A stretch of 64,000 bases of DNA from Annona cherimola (lineage: Eukaryota; Streptophyta; Magnoliopsida; Magnoliales; Annonaceae). A program made the position numbers and the translations under genes. Under the pieces are notes generated by a model, which was not told where the DNA came from, did no database searches, and worked only from the letters and a program-made list of their open reading frames with translations. This document shows positions 1 through 12,463 of this stretch, in pieces (within the stretch, counting starts at the first letter, position 1; each line of letters starts with the position of its first letter). The stretch lies in contig CM059972.1 of the NCBI GenBank assembly GCA_030490835.1, positions 5,982,264 through 6,046,263 on the forward strand. The letters run 5' to 3'.

Positions 1-1200
1 AGGCAATTAAAATCATTAATAAGAGAGAAAACTGTCGTGGGGGTTGGGACCAGTATCGTTGTCATTTTTCACGACAGTTGTCGGGGGCCCCAGGGAAACC
101 GCCAAAATGTTCGCTTTTCGATGCGGTTTCGAGAGTCGTGAGGGGAGTGAGGGGAGTGAGAAAAGGAATGGATAAGGTCGGCACGTAAGACCTGAGACCC
201 GACTGAATTTCGGACGTCTGAAATTGAAATGTCAACAGATAAGAGCGAAAAGCGCAACCGCCCCCCGCCAACTAATAAGTTGCGATTTTGGAGATCCAGA
301 TCGCAGCTCGGTTTCGAGGCATCGGGGGAAAAAAAAAAGTTTTTTAATTTTTATATTTTTTATTGTCTGGCATGCACTTTACATTACTTTAAGGCATCCA
401 ATTAGGCGCGTACGCGTGCTCCTGTCCTCTTCCGCGTACGCAACCTTATGCGGGAGACCGATCCGGTCTACGAAAACGAAAGGTGCGTGCATGCGGCAGA
501 GGTTGTATCTGGGGGAAAAAGATTATTATAAGATAAATAAGGGGAATGATTAATTCTTTTTATCAAAATAAAAAATAAAAAAATAAAAAATAAAAAGGGG
601 AATGATTAATAAAAGTATAAGTAATGAGGGAATTAAGCAAGTCATTCAGAATGACAGTTAAGGAAGGTTAGTTTTATATATCAAAGTGATGTATAATTTC
701 AAACGCAACTCCTTTTAATTAATATGGTGCATCATACCACCCAAGTTGCATTCACTTATATCCGTCAGTCCAATCCTAATTTATTTTACTTTATTAAAAT
801 TTCTATTCAATTTTGGTGTCAGAACTCCGACCTGCCGCGTTAAAAAAAAAAAAAAAAAAGTTGAGCCGGGCTCATGTTGATAATTTAGTTTAAAGTTCAA
901 CAAGGTTTGTATTGTGTATTTTTAATCAGTTTTATACGGATATGATCAGATTACTGCAAGAAAACCTTTTTGTACAATCATATTGGTAACACAAGAAAAT
1001 ATAGGATACCCAGCTCTTAGTACATTTGGGTAGTTAAAACTTTTTAATTTTTTTATAAAAAATATTAAGCTAGATGTGTTTAGTTCACATAACAAGGTTT
1101 ATCATTTTTGGAATGTATATATTATTTGGATTTTTTATTATTATTAATGGTATGTGTATTACCACTAACCAGAAAGAAAGTTGTCCATGTATGGTTGACA
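1..1200. other. Left-edge intergenic stretch, no gene recognised
   Basis: The first 500 bases are richer in GC than what follows and contain an open frame at 224-553 (+), but its product is low-complexity and resembles no family I know. The rest is AT-rich with A/T runs. It could be flank of a gene outside the window; nothing here proves that. Confidence 0.3.
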
Positions 1201-1264
1201 AACAATGAATTGGGGTGGGCATCCCCACCACATCATATATGACTCAAAAATTTGGGTAGCAAAA

Positions 1265-2450
1265 TTAGCGATAAAATGTGGGCATTCTTACTCTAAGCAT
1301 GTGGAGAAAACTGACTATTGGGATTCGATCTGTACGGGTCTGGATCTCTTGGATACGAATGCCAATAGTAGAGAAAATGGGGCATTTTTCCAGTTCTGGT
1401 TGTTTAATCTCCATCTCTGTTCCCCACGAAATATCAAACAGGACTGCCATAGCTTTCATGTTAAGTGAGTCAACAATGCTAGCTAAGTTCCAACTCTTAG
1501 CTGCTAGGAAGTAGCCATTCGAATTTCGAACTCCTCGAATTCTGCTTCCCATCCACATTGATTTTGAACCATCCAACTTTTGGTCTTTTCCAACTCGGTT
1601 GCATAGATCTATTCATTAGGCTTTGACCTCCTATCATTTGTACTTACTGCATATTGTCTTTGAAACCTTTACACCAATCAGCAAGATCTTCCACATTCGG
1701 GTTCTCACCATTCTCCCAAGCTTTGTTTCTAATGTGCCAAATCCTCCAGCAAAGGAGGATGAAGTCCCCCTGTCTATTATCCCGCACAATTGCTGCTCTT
1801 GGTGTCCATAAATTTCGATCGACCACAAACTTTCTTCTCTCTTGCACAATTTTCTTACAAAAGACAAAAAGATGGTTTGTGTCTTCACTTTTCTCCTTGT
1901 AAAATAAGCATATCATATCAACCAAGATTCCCCGTTGCATGAGATTCATATTTCTGGGGAGCGTGTTTCTCGGCAGCCTCCAACTGAACAACTGGATTTT
2001 TGCTGGCAGCTTTGTCTTGTAGATTTTCTCGCGTATCATCCTTGATTGTCTATCTGGTTCTTGTTCTACTATACCTACATAACATGCAAGAAGAGGTGCA
2101 ATAGTTTTGATAAGCTGATAAGTTGATCAAACTCTGAAAATTCTATCAACTACGTGTTTCTAGTAGAATTGTCTGGTGTATCACTTGCAGGGATTGATGT
2201 TAATCTGATCATTTCCTAACCTTGTCGTCCGATTGCAGCCTCCGCCCCCCTCCCTTCTCCACAATCTATGCGTATGGTCAATGAAACTGTGGATTCTCCC
2301 ATCTTCAAGAATATAGTTTAGCAATAGTCCTACCTTCTTTATCTCTTTCTCGGTCTAACGGTCCTTGAAGTAGCGGATATCCTTTCCATTTCTAACCTGC
2401 CATTTTCCCCCAATCTGAATAACTTTCCTTGCCTTCTGCATACACTTTCA
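1265..2450 (-). pseudogene. Decayed LINE (non-LTR retrotransposon) 3' fragment: zf-RVT plus RNase H-like remains
   Basis: Three broken pieces lie in the order expected for the 3' part of a plant LINE-type ORF2 on the minus strand. At about 2,360-2,445 the translation contains GGKWQVRNGKDIRYFKDR, like the segment that precedes the zinc-binding domain. At 1,644-2,039 an open frame reads LPAKIQLFSWRLPRNTLP followed by HLFVFCK, the reverse-transcriptase zinc-binding (zf-RVT) pattern, but the first Cys pair has lost a Cys (ICLFY). At 1,265-1,576 another frame has DGS and GVRNSNGYFLAA, the RNase H-like (RVT_3) start, with the usual catalytic Glu position reading Lys (MKAMA). Frame changes and stops between the pieces show it is dead. 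No upstream reverse-transcriptase core is visible. Confidence 0.75.
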
Positions 2451-2660
2451 AGTATTTTAGTCATTTTCAGCCATTAAAATTGACTAAAATATACAAATAT
2501 TAAAATTTTCAAAATATATATACACATGTTCAAAAATAATAAAAACTAATTTATTTAAATATATCAAGATTAACAATTTTGTAAAATAAAAATAAAAAGG
2601 TTAACACGGGTATACTAAACGCGCAATGTACCCGAGTGATCCGGGGTTCGAAAATATGTT
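2450..2660. repeat. Degenerate foldback/MITE-like remnant
   Basis: AT-rich stretch with the arm motif seen in other elements here (gactaaaatatacaaatatt ... aatatatcaagattaacaat) and an end motif acccgagtgatccgg that recurs at 49.8 and 50.1 kb. Borders are unclear. Confidence 0.35.
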
Positions 2661-2884
2661 ATTAATATAAAATATATACTTGAATTAGATACGATAGAGT
2701 GCTTATAACGATCATTAGGAACAACTCCACTATATCTTAGCAGCTCACAGTAGTAATGATGGCAAGGAAAGACGTGCGAATTTTACCCTGAAAGTTCGCC
2801 TTCTGAAAATTACATTCCTATGTAATCTCACGTCTTATATAAATTCATCTAGTTTTCTTATCAAGTCGAATTCATTTATTATAT

Positions 2885-3148
2885 TTAAGGTATGTTTAGT
2901 AATGTTAAGCAAATGTTAAGCTAAAACTTTTTAATCTCCGTAAATATTCTATTGTTTATTTATTTCTTCATATTTTCTTATATAACTGTTCTAATTTTTT
3001 AATCATTTCTATACAACTACTCGCACAACTAACCTGTATATTTTAAATTTATTCTCTTTATTCCTCATTATTACCCCTATTATATTACATCATTTTCTTT
3101 CAATTTAAGACTTTTATATCAAAAATCACTTTCCAAATACACCCTTCA
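2885..3148. mobile_element. Tourist-like MITE (GGGTGTGTTTGG family)
   Basis: Begins with a variant of the family end (ggtatgttta) and ends with caaatacaccc, its inverted counterpart. The interior has the family's AT-rich body (actattttaatcattt, caactactc, ctttattcctcattattacc). No certain target duplication. Confidence 0.5.
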
Positions 3149-3252
3149 TATTATTTATATTGTCATAAAAATCCAATGATTTGTTTACAATATTATGTAC
3201 AAACCTCATCTTCAAATACATAAAATTAACATAATAAATAGTTTGGTGACAA

Positions 3253-3531
3253 GGATATATTTGGTTATGTGTATAACTTTTGAAATCTTCAATTTAAAAT
3301 TTGTCACTCTTTAGAACTTTCGTATTTTCTAATTTTTTTACATCTTCATATACAAATATCCTTTTTTTAATAACTTTTTATACAACTATCCATTCAACTA
3401 TATTATTTATTTTAACTTTATTTTCTTTATTCTTCATCATTACCATTATCATATCATATTATTTTTTTCATTTTAAAATTGTTACTGTAAAAATTTGTTA
3501 TAAATTTTTTATCACTTTCTAAATATACCCA
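3253..3531. mobile_element. Tourist-like MITE, second adjacent copy
   Basis: Same family and orientation as the copy at 2.9-3.1 kb: ggatatatttggtt at the left, ctaaatataccc at the right, with the characteristic interior (cttcatatacaaatatc, ttattttctttattcttcatcattacc). Confidence 0.45.
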
Positions 3532-3879
3532 AAATATTAATTTCTAAAGTAATATTTTTTAACATCTAATCATATAAAATATACGTAGTTTTTGATGTGA
3601 TCGAAATATTTATTTATACTGAGCTAATGATAGAGGTAGTTATATCTGCAGTAGTCGTAAAGCACTATGAAAATAAATATATTTTCTTACTTGGAAGCAA
3701 CATCAATTAAACAAGTATCCGATAAAAAAATTTAAAATGATGAAAATTCGAAATCTTCAAAAACCGGAGAAAAGGAAAGCATTCATAGATGTAAATTTGA
3801 TTTCCTCAGTTCTCTCTGGCTAGCAGTACAAACTAAAAAACGGCACCAACTAATATTCATATATTAGATGCGTTACCTC

Positions 3880-4270
3880 GCTCAAAAAAAGGTATGATCT
3901 TATTAATATGTGCTAAGTTATGGCTTATTTAGTCCACTTCAAAAAATATATTCAACTTTTTTTTTCTTCCGTAAACTTGTTAATTTAGGTATATTTATTA
4001 CATAAACTAAATTCTACCATTTTTAAAAATGTGTATATATATTTTTAAAATTTTTAAAAATAAGATTATTTTAGTAATTTTTAACCATCGAAAATGGCTA
4101 AATTACCTCTATGTTTAAAAATCTAAAAAACAAGCTCAAAATTGGTAATAGTTGATTTATACATTATATATATCTAGATTAACAAGTTTATGAAAGAAAA
4201 ATTCAAAGAAATAACAAGCAAGTTGGTTTTTCAAAGTGTGTTGAGTAAGCTATTTAGGCTAAAATGTTCA
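3880..4270. repeat. Decayed foldback element (GCTAAGC-tip family)
   Basis: Inverted arms around 4,080: aacttgttaatttaggtat and ataaactaaattctaccat at the left, mirrored by attggtaatagttgattta and agattaacaagtttat at the right. The tips resemble the better copies at 5.8 and 40.2 kb but are degenerate. Confidence 0.45.
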
Positions 4271-4632
4271 TGCCTCATTTAAAAATCACTATAATATTTG
4301 ATTTATATTTGGAAACAATTTCGAGTTAAATGATTAATTAAATGGACCATTAAACATGAAGAACAAAGCTTTTAGTTCACATAATTTTATAATTTTTTAT
4401 GGGAATAATTTTATAACCATTGGGTACAGACATATGTGCTTAAATGAGGTCGAGAGTACCGAAATCGTTCGCTCAACCAATAAATCAAAATCACCCAAGA
4501 TATCCTTACATGCAAAAAACTAAAGTAGATCCTATTAGAATAATCCTTATAAAAAAAAGAGACAATATTCCGAGTTGAATTATTTTTAATTTCTATGCAG
4601 TACCCCATAAAAATCTATTTAATTTGATAATA

Positions 4633-5159
4633 AGGGTGTAATCTAGGTTAGATAAATCCAGTTTAGGGTTGATTTTATCATTATCTTATTCTAAAAAAAT
4701 TCTTACTCTATCCTATTTTTAAGTATGATCCGTTATAAAGCCTGCTTTACTCTATTTTTTAAAGTAGAGTGAGTTCCAATTTCAATTCTAAATCAGTTCT
4801 TTAAAATAATTTTTATATTATATTTGAAAAACTATAATTTTATTATCTCTTAATTAAAAACTTATAATCAAGATAATACCAATAAAAATTTTGAAATACA
4901 TTTATTAAATTTAGGTAAATTAAACGACTTTCATATAATTGAAAATATATTTATATATTTCACTATCAAATATATTTTAAAAAATATATATCAAACACAA
5001 ATTAGTAATTAGGGTCAGTTACGGGGTAGCCAGACCTTGGAACATACCTTGTTCTAATTGAACCGGACCCTATATATTGGTATAAATATAAGAACCTATC
5101 ATAATCATTGTAGAGTATCCACTAGGTCATTCATTAGTATTCTATTTAAATTACACCCC
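4633..5159. mobile_element. MITE-like element with GGGTGTAAT ends
   Basis: Left end agggtgtaatctaggttaga at 4,633; right end atttaaattacacccc at 5,159, its approximate inverse. The length (about 530 bp) and TIR suit a hAT-like MITE, but no target duplication is clear. Confidence 0.4.
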
Positions 5160-5776
5160 GAAATATTGAGGTACAATAACAAAGAATGACAAAGATATAT
5201 TATTTAATTTTTGGAATCCATAATATAATTTTATACAACCTACGATTTCTGTACCCAGATTGCAATTAAGCAGAGTTCCAGACGATTACGTCCGAGAACG
5301 TGGCATGCTTGGTTGATTAATTGTTTAAGCATCCATCTCATTGTCGGTGTTTATTTTGTTTTTATGAAAAGGCGTTGGTGAACCAATCTCATCCGGAAGG
5401 AATAGCTTCTTTTTTAAAAAAAAAGAAAGAAATAAAATCAATCCTACGAGTATACACGTCAAGGGCCCAAGTATAACTTTATTTTTAAAAATAAATAACT
5501 TTTAAATGCGATAAGATAATTTTAAAATAGAGTTGCCGATCGAAAAAAATTATTCCATGTCCTTCTAGGTTCGCCAATTGGCCCCTTCATTTTTAAATCT
5601 TGATTTTTTTAAAAAGTAGCCGTCGAACTGAAGACTAAATAAATTATTTTTGGCATTAAAAGAAGAGCATGATTGTTCAAGCTCTGGAGTTAAAATCACT
5701 AAAATAAATGTTAATAAATGTAATTATTTTTTAGCTATATATAAATTTAAAGTGGATTATATATATAATGAGAAGT
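5160..5776. other. AT-rich intergenic, nothing recognised
   Basis: No gene or clear element. The segment near 5,570-5,640 resembles the extra sequence at about 10,101-10,140 in the second copy of the tandem duplication. Confidence 0.3.
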
Positions 5777-6148
5777 AATCTTGTTAGCCGGGAATGTCTC
5801 GCTTAGCCCACTTTAAAAAACTCATTTAAAAATATTTTTATTTTTTCTCCGTATACTTGTTTATCTAAATATATTTAACATATAAACTAAGTTTTACCAT
5901 TTTCGGATATGTGTATATATTTTTTTAGATTTTTAAATATCTATGTGTATATATGTTTAAAATACCCTTATGTTTGAAATTTTGAAAAAAATATATATAC
6001 ATATCCAAAAAAGTAAAACTTGATTTATATGTTAAATATACTTAGATAAACAAAAGTACAGAGAAAAAGCAAAAAAAAAGTTTTTAAGTGTATTTTTCGA
6101 TGTGGGCTAAACGAGACATTTGCTTAACCCGAACTAACAGAATCATTC
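5777..6148. repeat. Foldback element, GCTTAGCCC-tip family
   Basis: Two inverted arms of about 170 bp fold on each other. The left tip reads aatcttgttagccggg then cgcttagcccac, and the right tip reads gtgggctaaacgagac then acccgaactaacagaatcat. The arms include tttaacatataaactaag, mirrored by cttgatttatatgttaaa. A better copy lies at 40.17-40.56 kb. It has no coding capacity. Confidence 0.65.
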
Positions 6149-6264
6149 CTCATATATAATATAGAGATATGTTACTATATAAACAACTGCACCATAAGTT
6201 GCCTCAAAAGGGGCCTCACATGTACTTAAATATATTAATACTTTATATAGTCATTTATCCATAT

Positions 6265-7182
6265 TGTAATATCTCAAGTATTAGAAACTATGTAAGTCAA
6301 TAGCGATATGTATAATGTAGTCTGAAAAGCTAGATGATAGTAAGATTTTGATAAATCAAGGGTTGAGTATGTGAAAGATTACACGAGTTGTGATGAATGT
6401 GTAATTTTAGTTATTGAGAAACGGATGAGTGAATTTTAAAAAATAGCTTAATAGATGCGCAGGATGGATTTACAAGTGTTTCTTAGATGGTTTTGGATAT
6501 TCGAAAATTCTTGATTTGATTGAATGATAAACGTTTGAGATTCGACCATCATGTATGGATTTTGAGCTAGAAAAAGGCACTATTTGGAGTTAATTTATTT
6601 TGAAATATGTTTAGGCATGTTGAGATGCCTATTGGGTTTGGAATGAATATGTATGGTTATGGGTGAGATTTGATAGAATGAAAGAAATAGATCTAATTGT
6701 GTTGTTAAGTATGAAAGATCTGCAGCAGTGAAAACTGAAAAGGATCAATGATCATTAATGAAAGCTATAATTTTTATGAAAATGACTCTACATATAATTT
6801 AAATGTGCTCATGATGCTTTGCAGTGAAATTGAGATCATGACTTTAAGAATTGAGTCATTTAAAGCTAATAGTAAAAAATTGATAAAAAATGAACCTACT
6901 TGGCAAAATTTTGGAAACGAACATAATTGTTTCTAGCATGTATAAGATGCTAGATGTATGTATGATGTATGAAAAGTGATTTTGAAAGCATTAAAGATGA
7001 TATATGTGATTTGACCTATTGTAGACGTAAAACAACTAAAAAAACTGAATTGAGAAAGTCGAATTTTGTATAAGACATATTTTGAATTAAGGGCATTCGA
7101 GGTCGAATGTTGTGCTGTTGACGGGTGATTACATGCAGTCAAATGAAGCAAGTTTTCATATTACTTGGGACTCGATGTTACA
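6265..7182. mobile_element. Possible decayed solo LTR
   Basis: The stretch starts TGTAATATC and ends GATGTTACA, a 9-base inverted end pair with one mismatch and the TG..CA form of LTRs. The moderately balanced composition differs from the AT-rich flanks. The flanking 5-mers (catat, tcact) do not match, so the call is weak. Its last 80 bases are also the start of the 2.6-kb tandem duplication. Confidence 0.3.
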
Positions 7183-9708
7183 TCACTTGTAGTTATTTAT
7201 ATGTTGTTGTAAATAATAATTTGGTTGTAGAAAATGACTGCATATAATAACCGCTGTTATAGTGAATTTTTCTTGCTTGTTATTTAAATAGGCGAGTGAC
7301 CAGCATAAATACACATATGTCTTTCATAATTTCCGTCTAGCTCACCAATATTTTATTTTAGTTTTATTAGAAGCCGTCAAAATATTCTCGTAGACATGAC
7401 ATGTGACCATAGATTTCTATTGCATTTGAACCGGTTGTTGGCTGGTAGGATGACCTTTGTCCAAGATTTGAGTTAAAAATCTCGACGGTTTGTGATTTGC
7501 ACATGCGCGTGTCCATATAAATGACGAAAAATTTATTTTATTGCTCACCAATAAGCCGCCTAAATGTTTTAAATATCTTTTTTTAAATTTTTTTTAAAAA
7601 TGAGATTACGATAAAGAAATTCAATGAAAATGTTATGTCTAACAGAAGTTGATCAGGTGGTGAAATGGAATGAGAATAAGATGAAGAAATTCAATGAAAA
7701 TTTGTTAATTGTTATATGAAAATGAAAAAGTAAAGTCGTTATAAATTGAAAATGGGAAAAAATTATGAAAAGAGAATTTTCTAAGTAAGAAAAAGTAGTA
7801 TCGAAAATTAAAAAGTACAGTTGTTATATATACTGAAAATGAAAAAAAAATAAGAATGGAAAAAATAGTACTGTAAATTTAAAAAGTAACATTTATATAT
7901 TTTTTAAATGGAAAAAATATGCCACTGGTACCCACGGCTGCCACAGTAACAGGCGATTGTTGTTTTCAACGGTGGCAAGGAAATGGTAAGAAAGTCTAGG
8001 ACATGATTATAATACGAAATTTTTCATGAGAATAAAAAATCTCATCACATCAAATTTGAACTAGACTAACAGATCAAAAATTAAATAATTTGGTAATTTG
8101 GTTCGGGTTTGGTTTTTTAAAAAATTGGGTTTTCGAATGTGGAGTTCCGTGCAATCCAATTTGAAAAAGAGGGTTTTTGCGGGCTGTGGGATTAGATTTG
8201 CTTATTATAATTTAGGTGTGCTCCTATAAAACTTTTCTTTCATCTGATCAGTAACTCTTTTTATTTTTAACAAATTGATGATGATGATAAATTATCTTTA
8301 TCTGTTATATTTTGCATTATTTATATTATATTGAATATCTTTTCATTTGTGTAATATTACTATGTATGTTTTTCACATACAAATGTATAAAATTAACGTA
8401 ATAAAAGAGTTTAATGCTAACTATCAATTTTTGATTAATTTTTTTAATATCTAAACCATCTAAAATATCATTACTATTTAGATAAATAATTTTATAAAGT
8501 ATTATTATATTCTAATATATATGTAAATAGATGCAAATATTTTCTCTAATTTCACAAGCATATATCAACTTTTAAGCAAATATGATCCCATGCACATATT
8601 TAATTTGGATGAAATTTGGTCTTCTAGCTAAATAAATTATATTAAATACAATGAATGAGTTTGATTTGTCATCAAGTATCAAAAATATTAAAATTAGGGA
8701 AATTACATGAAACCACTTTTATGCTAATTTGGTTCATGTTTTTTTCCTTATTGATTAGTATTTATGTATGCAAACAAGATAAAAATTTCAAATATCAAAA
8801 TTTCCTTTGACTCCAATATATTAACTTGAATCCAACCAAAGAATCAACTTGATTTCTATAAGGTTAAGGCTAAGTTAAGTTTTTAGAGAAGGGTTTACAA
8901 AATAAGGATAGGTTGAAAAGACCAATACTCAAGTCAAATGACCTATGACTCTTTTATCTTTGGCCACCCTATGGACAAGGGGCTTTTGCTTCTCTTTTTA
9001 TAGTAATTGAAGAAAAAAGTGCATAACATCACTTCCATCAAAAGCACATAGGGTATGTTTGTTTATATAAAAAAAAATTTTAAACTAAAAATTTTCGCTA
9101 GATGTAATTATCTTGTTTTTTAATATAGAACTATATTATTTTTCAATTATTTATACATAACTAACTATATAACTTATCAATTTATTTAACTTTATTTTTT
9201 TACTCTTCTTCATTACCCTAATTGTATCATATCATTTTCTTCCATTTTAAAAACTTTTACACTAAAAATCTTTTATCTAAAAATTTTATTACTTACCAAA
9301 TACACCTCTAATTGTAAAAATGACATTCTGGGCTAGTTATGTGATTTTACACCCTTATTGATATGTGATTATAGATTTTATCTCGTTTAATAGTGCTTGA
9401 CCAAAAAAGCATCATCGTCCAAGATTTGAATCTAGTATGTATTTGGTAATGTTTAAATGTGTAGAACGGTGGGATAGTGCGAAAAATTAGACAGTCGTCT
9501 TATTTTTGAACACATTGTTTAAAATTTTTTATTTTATTTTTTCAATTTTATCATTGCATTTTAATCATTTTTCCTTCTAACTACCCTGTTTATTTAACGT
9601 TGCCTTTATTATTTTATATCAATCATATATTTTTCTAAATATTTCCTTTTTTTCTTCATCTCCACTCCATATTTCTAGAAATTAACATTGCCAAAGGTGT
9701 CTTTAATA
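7104..9708 (+). repeat. 2.6-kb tandem duplication, copy 1
   Basis: Aligns in order with 9,780-12,463. Shared landmarks are aatgttgtgctgttgacggg (start), aaccgctgttatagtgaatt, ggtacccacggctgccacag, ctcatcacatcaaatttgaa, a Tourist-like MITE, and attaacattgccaaaggtgt (end). Small indels and substitutions throughout show that it is not recent. No coding frame is conserved between the copies. Confidence 0.85.
9051..9307. mobile_element. Tourist-like MITE within duplication copy 1
   Basis: Ends gggtatgtttg and caaatacacctc. The equivalent MITE sits at the same place in copy 2 (11,802-12,071), so it was inserted before the duplication. Confidence 0.6.
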
Positions 9709-9911
9709 TCTCTTTAATAGAATGTTACCGTGCATGCAACCACACCATAAATTACAGTACAATTGCTGAAAAATGGGCCCAATGTTGTGTTGTTGGCGGG
9801 TAACTAGATGCGGTCAAATGAAGCAAGTTTTGATATTTCTTGCGACTCAGTGTCACATCACTCGTAGTCATTTATATTTGTTGTAAATAATAATTTGGTT
9901 GAGGAAAATGG

Positions 9912-9980
9912 ACGCCGATCGTATGCTCCCGGGAGCATGCAGCGCTGCATGCTCCTAAGCGCATACGATCGGCCTCCGAA
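9912..9980. mobile_element. 69-bp nested-palindrome insertion with 8-bp target duplication
   Basis: The insert is flanked by gaaaatgg on both sides (9,904-9,911 and 9,981-9,988); the paralogous site in copy 1 (near 7,228) has only one copy (gaaaatga). The outer arms gccgatcgtatgc (9,914-9,926) and gcatacgatcggc (9,961-9,973) are exact inverses. Inside are overlapping perfect palindromes at 9,923-9,938 and 9,932-9,955 that reuse the word atgctcc. The 8-bp duplication would suit a hAT-type transposase. Confidence 0.75.
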
Positions 9981-11801
9981 GAAAATGGCTACATATAATA
10001 ACCGCTGTTATAGTGAATTTTTCTTGATTGTGATTTGCTTAGGCGGATGACCAACATAAATACCCATATTTCTTTCATAATTTCCGTCTAGCTCACCAAT
10101 CGGCCTTCTAATTTTTTTTTTTTTAAAATCTTGATTATTTATTTATTTTAGTTTTATTAGAAGCCGTCAATATTCTCGTAGACATGACATGTGACCATAG
10201 ACTGCTTCGGCATTTGAACCGGTTATTGGCTGGTAGGATGACGTTTGTCCAAGATTTGAATTAAAAATCTCGACGGTTTGTGATTTGCACATGCGCGTGT
10301 CCATATAAATGACAAAAAAATTCTTTTATTGCTCACCAATAAGCCGCCCAAATGTTTTAAATATCCTTTTTTTAAAAATTTTGAAAAATGAGATCACGAT
10401 GAAGAAATTCAATGAAAATGTTATGTCTAACAGAAGTTGATCAGGTGGTGAAATGGAACGAGAATAAGATGAAGAAATTCAGTGAAAATTTGTTAATTTT
10501 ATATGAAAATGAAAAATAAAGTCGTTATAAATTGAAAATGGGAAGAAATTATGAAAAGAAAATTTTCTAAGAATGAAAAAGTAGCATCGAAAATTAAGAA
10601 GTAATTATATGAAAATTTTCTAACAATGAAAAGAAATTTTTTTTTTTTGAATAGGAACAAAAATTTTAGAATGGAAAAAATAGTACTGTAAATTTAAAAA
10701 GTAACATTTATATATATTTTAAATGGAAACAATTTGCCACTGGTACCCACGGCTGCCACAGAAACAGGCGATTGTTGTTTTCAATGGTGGCAAGGAAATC
10801 GTAAGAATGTCCAGGACCTGATTATAATACGAAATTTTTCATGGGAATAAAAAAATCTCATCACATCAAATTTGAACTAGGCTAACAAATAAAAAATTAA
10901 ATAATTTGGTAATTTGGTTTTTTAAAAAATTGGGCTTTTAAATGTGGAGTTCCATGCGATCCAATTCGAAAAAAGAGGGTTTTTGCGGGGTGTGGAATTA
11001 GATTTGCGTATCATCAGTAACTCCTTTCATTTTTAACATCTTGATAATTGATGAAAATTTTCTTTATCTATTATATTTTGTATCATTTATATTGTCATGA
11101 ATACCCTCTCATTTGTGTAATATTACTATGTATGGATTTCATGTAAAAATGTATAAAATTAACGTAATAAAAGAGTTTAATGCTAAATATCAATTTTTAA
11201 GTATTTTTTTCAATATCTATACCATCTAAAATATCATAACTATGTAAATAAATAATTTTATAAAGTATTATTATATTCTAATATATATGAAAATAGATCC
11301 AAACATTTTCTCTAATTTACACAAGATTATAGATATATTTTTAAGCAAATACGATCTCATGCATATATTTAATTTGGATGAAACTTGGTCTCCGAGCTAA
11401 ATAAATTACATTAAATATAATGAACGAGTTTGATTTTTCATCAAGTATAAAAAATATTAGAATTAAGGGAAGTTATATGAAATCGCTTTTATGTTAACCT
11501 AGTTCACATTTTTTCTTATTGATTAGTATTTATGTATGCAAGCAAGATAAAAATTCAAATATCAAATTTTCCTTTGACTCCAATACATTGACTTGAATCT
11601 AACCAAATAATGAACTTGATTTTTATAGGGTCAGGGCTAGGTTAAGTTTTTATAAAAGGGTTTACAAAATAGGGATAAGTTGAAAAGACCTATATCCAAG
11701 TCAAACGACTTATGAATCTTTTATGCTAAGAATCGGGATGGACAAGGGGCTTTGGCTTCTATTTTTACACCAAATGAGGAAGTTAAAAAGCTCACATCTA
11801 A

Positions 11802-12071
11802 GGTATGTTACTATGTTTGTTTACACACAAAAAAATTTTAAACTAGAACTTTTCACTTGATGTAACTATCTTGTTTTTAATACACAGTTATACTACTTTT
11901 CAATTATTTATACATAACTACCTTTACAGCTTATCAATTTATTTTAACTTTATTTTTACTCTTCATAATTACCCTTATCATATTATATTATATCATTTTC
12001 TTCAATTTCAAAAACTTTTATACCAAAAATTTTTTTCATCTAAAAAATTTATCACTTACCAAATACACCCC
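11802..12071. mobile_element. Tourist-like MITE within duplication copy 2, TAA target duplication
   Basis: Ends ggtatgtta and aaatacacccc, flanked by TAA at 11,799-11,801 and 12,072-12,074. A three-base TAA duplication plus GGGTGTGTTTGG-like ends fits PIF/Harbinger (Tourist) MITEs. Confidence 0.6.
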
Positions 12072-12463
12072 TAATTGTAAAAGTGACCTTCAGGGCCAAA
12101 CCAAGTTCCTCTATTGATATGTGATTGTAAATTTTGTCTTGTTTAATAGTGCTTGCCCAAGAAAAGCATCATTGTCCAAGATTCGAATCCGGTATGTATT
12201 TGGTAACGTTTAAATGTGAAGAACGGTGGGATAGAGCGGAAAATTAGATAACCATCTTATTTTTAAACACATCATTTAATAATTTTTTATTCTATTTTTC
12301 AATTTTATCCTTACATTTCAATCATTTTTACTTCAACTATTTATTTAACTTTACCTCTATTATTTCATATCAATCACATATTTTTTCAAAATATTTCTTT
12401 TTTCTTTCTTCATCTCTATTCAATATTTCCAAAAATTAACATTAACAAACGTGTCCTTAATAT

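Larger units (their letters stand above)
9780..12463 (+). repeat. 2.6-kb tandem duplication, copy 2
   Basis: Direct-repeat partner of 7,104-9,708, separated from it by only about 70 bp. It differs by a 77-bp palindromic insertion (9,912-9,988 counting one target-site copy), an extra segment near 10,101-10,140, and scattered substitutions. Confidence 0.85.

Noticed and set aside
224..553. 110-codon open frame on the plus strand
   Set aside because: Low-complexity product from a poly-A/T-containing stretch, no recognisable domain, no splice context.
12180..12215. tRNA-like B-box (agattcgaatccg) in the duplicated segment
   Set aside because: No acceptor stem or anticodon arm can be built around it, and the other copy is degraded (agatttgaatcta).
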